Below, piece by piece: positions 58,873-64,000 of a stretch of DNA of 64,000 nucleotides. Below the pieces are notes generated by a model, which ran no database searches, had not been told where the DNA came from, and worked only from the letters and a program-made list of their open reading frames with translations. Every line of letters begins with the position of its first letter. Within the stretch, counting starts at the first letter, position 1. This stretch comes from Neurospora tetraspora (Eukaryota; Ascomycota; Sordariomycetes; Sordariales; Sordariaceae): NCBI RefSeq assembly GCF_033439725.1, contig NW_026944387.1, forward strand, positions 806,001 through 870,000. The letters are read 5' to 3'. The position numbers and the translations under genes were made by a program.

Positions 58873-60767
58873 ATGTCAGCACAACAAGACCTCCAAGAGC
58901 TCCTGCGGCTCCTCACCGTTGGCCGCAAGACTCCCATGCTTCAAGCTATGGCTCAGATCAAATCTTTACAAGCTGTTGAGATCAGGAGGTAAGTCAGTCA
59001 CACTTTCTTATTCTTATGCTTCAGGCTCACTCCACCATACCAGCCTCGCGTGATGATATCATCACTCTAATCTCCAAGTCATGTTCACTTACAAAGTCCA
59101 CTAGCATCCAACAAATAGCCGAAGCCCCCCTCGACACCATCAAATCCGCCCTTAAAGACGAAAAGACAGCAAAGTCCCTCCAAAATGCCTGCAAAGCAGC
59201 CATGAAGCGGACCAGCACGGCAGGAGGCTCAGCGGGTACCAAACGCGGCGCCCCGTTACCAACCACAAACTCGCCTTCTTCAAAGCGCCTCAGACATGAC
59301 GACAACCCACTTATGCCTTCCCGTACCCCCGGTGAAGAGCTCACGCCCCAGGAACTGGAAGCCTCACTCGAACTTCCCATCTGCTTAGACGAAGAGCTCA
59401 TCTCCCAAACCGTCCTAGAGACCAACCGCGCCCCTCTGGTTCTCGCCTTTGCCGTCGAACTCTTGCGACACACGAGGCCCGAGCAACCACTTTCCTCTCG
59501 ATTGAGCCTGGGACAAGCGGTAGTCAGCGCCAACTCGCGCTCAAAGGCAGTGAGCATCGGTCTGGCTGCTAAGGGGCCTAGTGCCGAAGAAGAGGGGTTG
59601 ATAGGCTCAGGCCAACCGAGGGTGAAGGTAATGGGTAGGGAGGTTCCCGTGTTGAAGAGGGGAGGGTACGAGTGGAAGGAAGAAGTCAGTGAAAGCACTT
59701 TACAACAAGAAGATCAAACCACCACCGCGCAATCATCATCATCAAAGGATCCTCAAGAACAACCCCAACCACCACCACCACCACCACCACCGCCGTCCAA
59801 AACCATCCAAAAAGTCCACCCCTTCTTCCAACCAGACGACATCCACTGGTCCACCAGCCCCCTCCTGGCCTCCAAAGACTCCAAGTTCATTGCCCACTCG
59901 ACCAAGATCACCTCCCCCTCCCAAGAGAAAATCCTCCTCAACAACCTCTTCCGCACCCATCCCAACCTCGAATCAGCCACCCACAACGCTTGGGCCTATC
60001 GCGTCCGCCTCCCCCCCAACCAAAACCGAATCATTGAGAAATCCTTCGACGACGGCGAACAAGGCGCCGGCGACTTGATGTTGCGTATCTTACGGGAAAT
60101 GGACATGGACGATACAATGGTAGTAATGACGCGCTGGTTCGGCGGGACCATGTTGGGACCGGATCGGTGGCGGTTGATGAGGAGTGTGGTTTTGGCGGCG
60201 GTGAATGAGAGGGGGAGGAAGACTGCCTCCAGTGAAGAACTGGAAGAGGGAGGGGAGGCGGTTTGGGGGTTGGATTTGGAGGGGATGTCGAAGGGCCCTG
60301 CTGGGGGTTCGTCGTCGACTGCTGCGTCTGCGTCTGCGTCTATGGGTGCTGTAGGTGGAAGGGGGAAGGCTATCTCTAGCTATGGGACTGGAGTGGTAGG
60401 CATGCAAATCCACAAACCAGAAGTAGCGAGGAACTACCTTTTACGAAGCTTCCATACGGCTTCGGCAGGGGAAGCAGGGGAAGCAGGGACGGAACAGAAA
60501 AAGACGACAAAAACTAAAAAGACGCAGAAGCAGTTAGAAACAGAGCGAGAAGAAAACCTAGGCCTGTTACTGGGGGCTTTGAGACTGCTCTTCGACAGCT
60601 GGGCGGACCATCTCACCGCCGCGGAACTGGATAAGAGGGCATGGGCGTGGTATGTGGCTGTCAGACCGGATGTCGAGGCTGGACCGGGCGGGTGGGGAGC
60701 GAAGGGGAGGTTAGAGTTAAGGAGGATTTTGGAGTTGAGGAGGAAGGAGGAAGAGGGAAAAGAGTAG
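58873..60767 (+). CDS. IMPACT (UPF0029) family protein with extended N-terminus
   Basis: Exon 1 is 58873-58988 (MSAQQDLQELLRLLTVGRKT, then PMLQAMAQIKSLQAVEIR) and exon 2 is 59105-60767, joined across a 116-nt intron (GTAAGT...CTAG) to give RSIQQIAEAPLDTIKSALKD. The protein is 592 residues. The N-terminal 80 residues form a helical module typical of ascomycete members. A proline run (about residue 270) precedes the IMPACT N-terminal domain (about 300-430): KFIAHSTKI, SATHNAWAYRV, SFDDGEQGAGDLMLRIL, TMVVMTRWFGGTMLGPDRW. The yeast relative Yih1 inhibits Gcn1-Gcn2 signalling, but this protein lacks an obvious RWD domain, so that role is only inferred. The C-terminal part contains a Lys/Thr-rich basic stretch and a Trp-rich helix. 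The acceptor at CTAG was preferred because the nearer acceptor puts a TGA in frame. Confidence 0.85.
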
Positions 60768-62248
60768 TAGCAGGAGGAGAAAGAGTAGTAGTAAGTAAGT
60801 ACATAGCAACATTGATGGATTTTGTTAATTGTTCTTGATGACATCTATCTCAGTTCATATGTTTCTCTTGTAAGGACAAACAAAATGTGCGACTGGCGAT
60901 ATAGCATCCAGGTCTTCCTCTCAGTGTAGCTAGCAGTGCAGCAAATACGTACGTCTAGCACGCACGGCTTGATTGACTCCTAGGAGATCGGGATCTTGCT
61001 TTCAGTGTAACACTTCATTTGATGCAGTGCGAGATACCGTAGTCCCCTGAATCTGCAGATTCCCGTGAAGCACATAAGGGTCCATTGCTTGCTGTGATGA
61101 CAACATGCTAAATAGAGAAAGAAGCAAATGTGTTGGCATCCCGAGCTGGTGGTAGTGAGCAAGGCGATACCAGATATTCACAATCACCGAAGAGCAACGA
61201 ACAATAAGTGGCAGCAAAATAGGAAGCGCCTGTCTTCTTTCTAGATATAGGAATGAGTCGAGCTTTCTAGCAGCAGTATATAAAAACTCCAAATCTGTTT
61301 TTTTTCCAACCACCTTTTTTCTCTTCACTCTTTCAAATGTTTTCCCTTCTTGTCTTTTTGTCTATCTTGAACATGAACATATGATTTTTTTCTTCTCTGA
61401 TCTCATCCTCTCTGGCTTTTCCCTTTTGTGTATCACCACGTCTGCCCGCTCTCTGTATCTCAAGAAAGGGGCAGGAAATCCGGAAAATACTAGTGACTTT
61501 CCATCTTCTTTCGTTCCTTTCATACGCTTGACTGGCCTTGCTGCGCCTCTTTGCAACCGTGGAATAATAACCAAAAACCCAGTTGTTGTTGTTGCAAAGA
61601 GACTCGAAAAAGAAGTGGGTTGGGTCGCAATGTTCGACGACATGCTGCGCCCAGGGTATTCGCTTGACAACGCAATCTCCGTCCTCCTAATGTATGAAAA
61701 TCCATCTCTAGGTATCCAGGCCATTCGTGTTTCTCTCTCCTCGTCACGGCACCATTTCCAGGTGCGCGCGGCATCCTTCCGTCTCCCATTACTGGTAAGG
61801 ATGACTGACCCAAAAAAAAAAAAAAAAAAAAAAAAAAAACCCAAAAAAAAAGCAGAAATAATCCAAAAGGTGTTGTAAACCAAATAAGTGCAATGAGGGG
61901 GAGATTTCCATCGATCCCGTGAAAGCAAAAATAAAATGATCAAAAAAAGCCAACCGTCTGACACCTTCCTTGACATGCCCACATCAGCTGAAAGTCATAA
62001 ACGCCATTTCGTGACCCAGCCTCGTCTATGGGATGAACCGATCCGTAAATGCCCCTGTAAGCCCCCCTTTGAACTCCTGTAAAAACCCCTAAAAATGATC
62101 TGTTGGTAGCACACACACTTGCTTCAACTCGCACACACATTGCGCCGTTGCGCCACATGGCTTGACTTCCGAAACTTGGAAGTTGCCCAGAAACCCCGAC
62201 TTCAGTCGTAAGAAATAGTCATGAGAAAGATGTTGTGGGAAAAGGGGA
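60768..62248. other. intergenic region with poly-A tract, no supported gene
   Basis: About 1.5 kb between convergent genes. It contains 28 consecutive A residues (61812-61839) and nine more after CCC (61843-61851). Open frames here have no domains. Confidence 0.5.
61812..61851 (+). repeat. poly-A tract
   Basis: A28, then CCC, then A9. No LINE-like coding sequence or target duplication was seen next to it, so I regard it as simple sequence. Confidence 0.8.
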
Positions 62249-63629
62249 TCAGAAATCATCCAGGAGGCAATCAAGCTCATCGAGCTCAATGTTCTCTGGG
62301 TTGCGATCCCACTCGAGCATCGCATCGAGCTTGCGCCAGCTCTCGGACTCACTCGCACCGCCAAACTCCTTCCGGCCGTAGTTCAAGGACATCATGGTCG
62401 AGGATGGCTTCATCGCAGGACTCGTAAGATACGACGTCCGCTCACCGAACAACACATTATCATCCTTGGAGCAATAGTCAATGTCCATAGCGGTGTTCAC
62501 AGGGGAAGACGCAGACAGTTCACCGTTGAGTTTCCGTTTTTGGAGGCCAGTGGCGGTCTGTGTAAACTCTTTTTCGTCCTTCTCAAGCGGAGGGGAGACA
62601 CCGCGGTGATTGCGGCCGTTCTGACTGCTGTTTGAGGAGTGGGCCCCAGACAGGCAGTAGCGTGTGGAGAATGAGCCAATTGGTGTGCTGGGCATAGGGA
62701 CGTCGTCTTCCACGTCGTCGAACTCAGGGCTCGAAAGATCCACCTCGGGGCTGGGGCTAAGCTCACGTCGCCGGTCGAGGTCGGACTCATCGGTCCCCGA
62801 TGCGGCGCTTGAGATGCTAGGCGAGATAATAGCGCGCGAAGCAAGATTTAGCGCAGCCGCCTGAGTCGGGTCGGGAAGCGGCTGGTGGGGGCATGTGGTG
62901 AGATAAAAGTATGTGCGGCGCGGGTGAACAGACTCGAGCTCCTTGGCAATCGGGCACGGAGACGAGACGTTCCAGCACGTCCTCTTGAGGTATGTAGACA
63001 AGCGAGACGAAACAATGGCGCATGGGTTGGCAGATCTGACAGTAGCGGAACAAGTTAGCGAAACATGACCTTGCAATGGCAATTGGCAGAAGGTGAACTC
63101 ACTGTTGAACAATCTTCAACTGCTGCATCAAGACGGCGGCAAGCTCCTTGACCAAGTGCGGCCTGTTGCCAGTGTTTTGGAGCTGGACGATGACCGCCTC
63201 AACGATATCATCATTGATAGCCTCGAAGTCAATTGGCCTGGGAGGATCGTCGCACTCGACAGACTGGTGCGCGCCGCCCGGGGAAGGAGGGGGTGTATTT
63301 TGAAACCTGACAGTCTCACGCTCCTCGCGCTTCTTCTGTTGGGGTTCGGACGGATGCGCGCGGCCTTCGGTCTCGACGGCGCTGTGCGTGCGCTTGAGCT
63401 TCTTGGAGGAGGTAGACTCCGCTTTCGAGCTGCTTGTATTTGAGGGAGTAGGCGAGGCCATTTTTGCTGCTGTGTTTGATCGTGTATGGGAGCTGGTGTG
63501 GGAAGAGTCCTTTTGTTCTTTGGAGGCTCTGCTTGCGGCAGCGGCGGCTCTTGAGTCTTTGGAGGTAGGGACGTGGATGCCGAGCGAGGGCAGGGAGAGG
63601 GATTTGCGTCGAGTATTGTACGGGGCCAT
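62249..63629 (-). CDS. GDS1-like winged-helix protein
   Basis: Exon 1 is 63629-63103, the intron is 67 nt (GTGAGT...TGTCAG), and exon 2 is 63035-62249, giving 437 residues. The N-terminus (MAPYNTRRKSLSLPSLGIHV) and the next 110 residues are Ser/Ala/Lys-rich and disordered. The folded region spans the intron (about 125-235): FEAINDDIVEAVIVQLQNTG, NRPHLVKELAAVLMQQLKIV, then SANPCAIVSSRLSTYLKRTC, and HPRRTYFYLTTCPHQPLPDP. This pattern is that of the winged-helix domain of fungal GDS1-type proteins, linked in yeast to nuclear control of mitochondrial function. The rest is acidic and Ser/Pro-rich, ending in a predicted acidic helix (NIELDELDCLLDDF) that could be an activation segment. DNA binding is inferred from the fold, not shown. 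Confidence 0.78.
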
Positions 63630-64000
63630 GGTTGCGGTAGTCTAGAAACGAAGTAGACAAGGAGTGCGTGGTCGTGGGTTGGCGGCTTTGAGGTGAGACT
63701 GATTATGTTACAGGCTAATAGTAACGTATGCTGCCGGTAACTGTATGCGTAAGCAAGGCGTGCGTGGAGTCGTGGTGCGTCTCGCTAACGTCAACAACTG
63801 CTTGACACCTGCTTCACGGTCGTGTTGGAGATGTTGGAGGAGGAGGAGGAGGCTCGTGGAGGGTGCCTTTTGTCGAGATGGGATGATTGCTTCTGAACCA
63901 CGTCAACGAGGGAACGTGCACGAATAGCAGACAAGATAGTGAAGAGGAGGATGAGTCTCTTTTTTTCTTGCCTCGAGTCGCCAACAACTCTTTGTAGAAG
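63630..64000. other. upstream region of GDS1-like gene
   Basis: Window end. Contains GAGGAG repeats near 63840. No supported gene. Confidence 0.4.

Noticed and set aside
61812-61851. Poly-A tract as the 3' end of a LINE or retrocopy
   Set aside because: No coding sequence, no target duplication and no matching gene copy next to it.
61362-61982. 206-codon minus-strand frame
   Set aside because: It reads through the poly-A/T tract as a poly-Phe run and has no domain or intron evidence.

Overview
This window looks like a chromosomal segment of a filamentous ascomycete, most likely Neurospora or a close Sordariales relative. The genes have short GT-AG introns, long Pro/Ser/Gln-rich disordered regions and a compact core gene set. 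Two multi-kilobase AT-rich blocks are riddled with C-to-T / G-to-A changes and stop codons, the pattern left by repeat-induced point mutation (RIP). No bacterial features, rRNA, tRNA or CRISPR array could be supported.

Layout. (1) 1-9.6 kb is accessory-like: a truncated copy of a kelch-protein tail, a disrupted kelch-repeat membrane protein, a protein with a possible beta-trefoil/fascin-like core, a 253-bp TA-flanked MITE with 56-bp inverted repeats, and a HET-domain (heterokaryon incompatibility type) gene carrying a one-base frameshift. (2) 9,627-17,655 is one RIP-mutated LTR retrotransposon with two 174-bp LTRs and a 5-bp target duplication (CCAAG). Inside it sits a younger 397-bp solo LTR with its own 5-bp duplication (TCAAT) and no RIP. 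(3) 18-30.2 kb is conserved housekeeping: a complex I ESSS (NDUFB11-like) subunit, mitochondrial branched-chain aminotransferase, an SCY1/SCYL2-type pseudokinase and an Aim21-family protein. (4) 32,261-35,099 is a RIP-mutated hAT-like DNA transposon with 13-bp inverted termini, near-perfect 8-bp target duplications and a nested inverted-repeat element; gene-free DNA lies on both sides. (5) 39.2-63.6 kb is again core: NTF2, TVP18, a DUF7918-like nuclear-looking protein, seipin, a Cdc15/Imp2/Hof1-type F-BAR-SH3 protein, OMS1-like mitochondrial methyltransferase, an IMPACT-family protein and a GDS1-like winged-helix protein.

The core genes are independent units, not a cluster. Loose themes are mitochondria (ESSS, BCAT, OMS1), membrane and vesicle traffic (SCYL2, TVP18, seipin), and actin or cytokinesis (Aim21, F-BAR). 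Intron boundaries were placed by hand from GT/AG signals, reading frame and family resemblance. The most informative non-genic signals are the layered transposon history and the mirror-image RIP gradient across the two LTRs. I found no convincing wholly new biological system.
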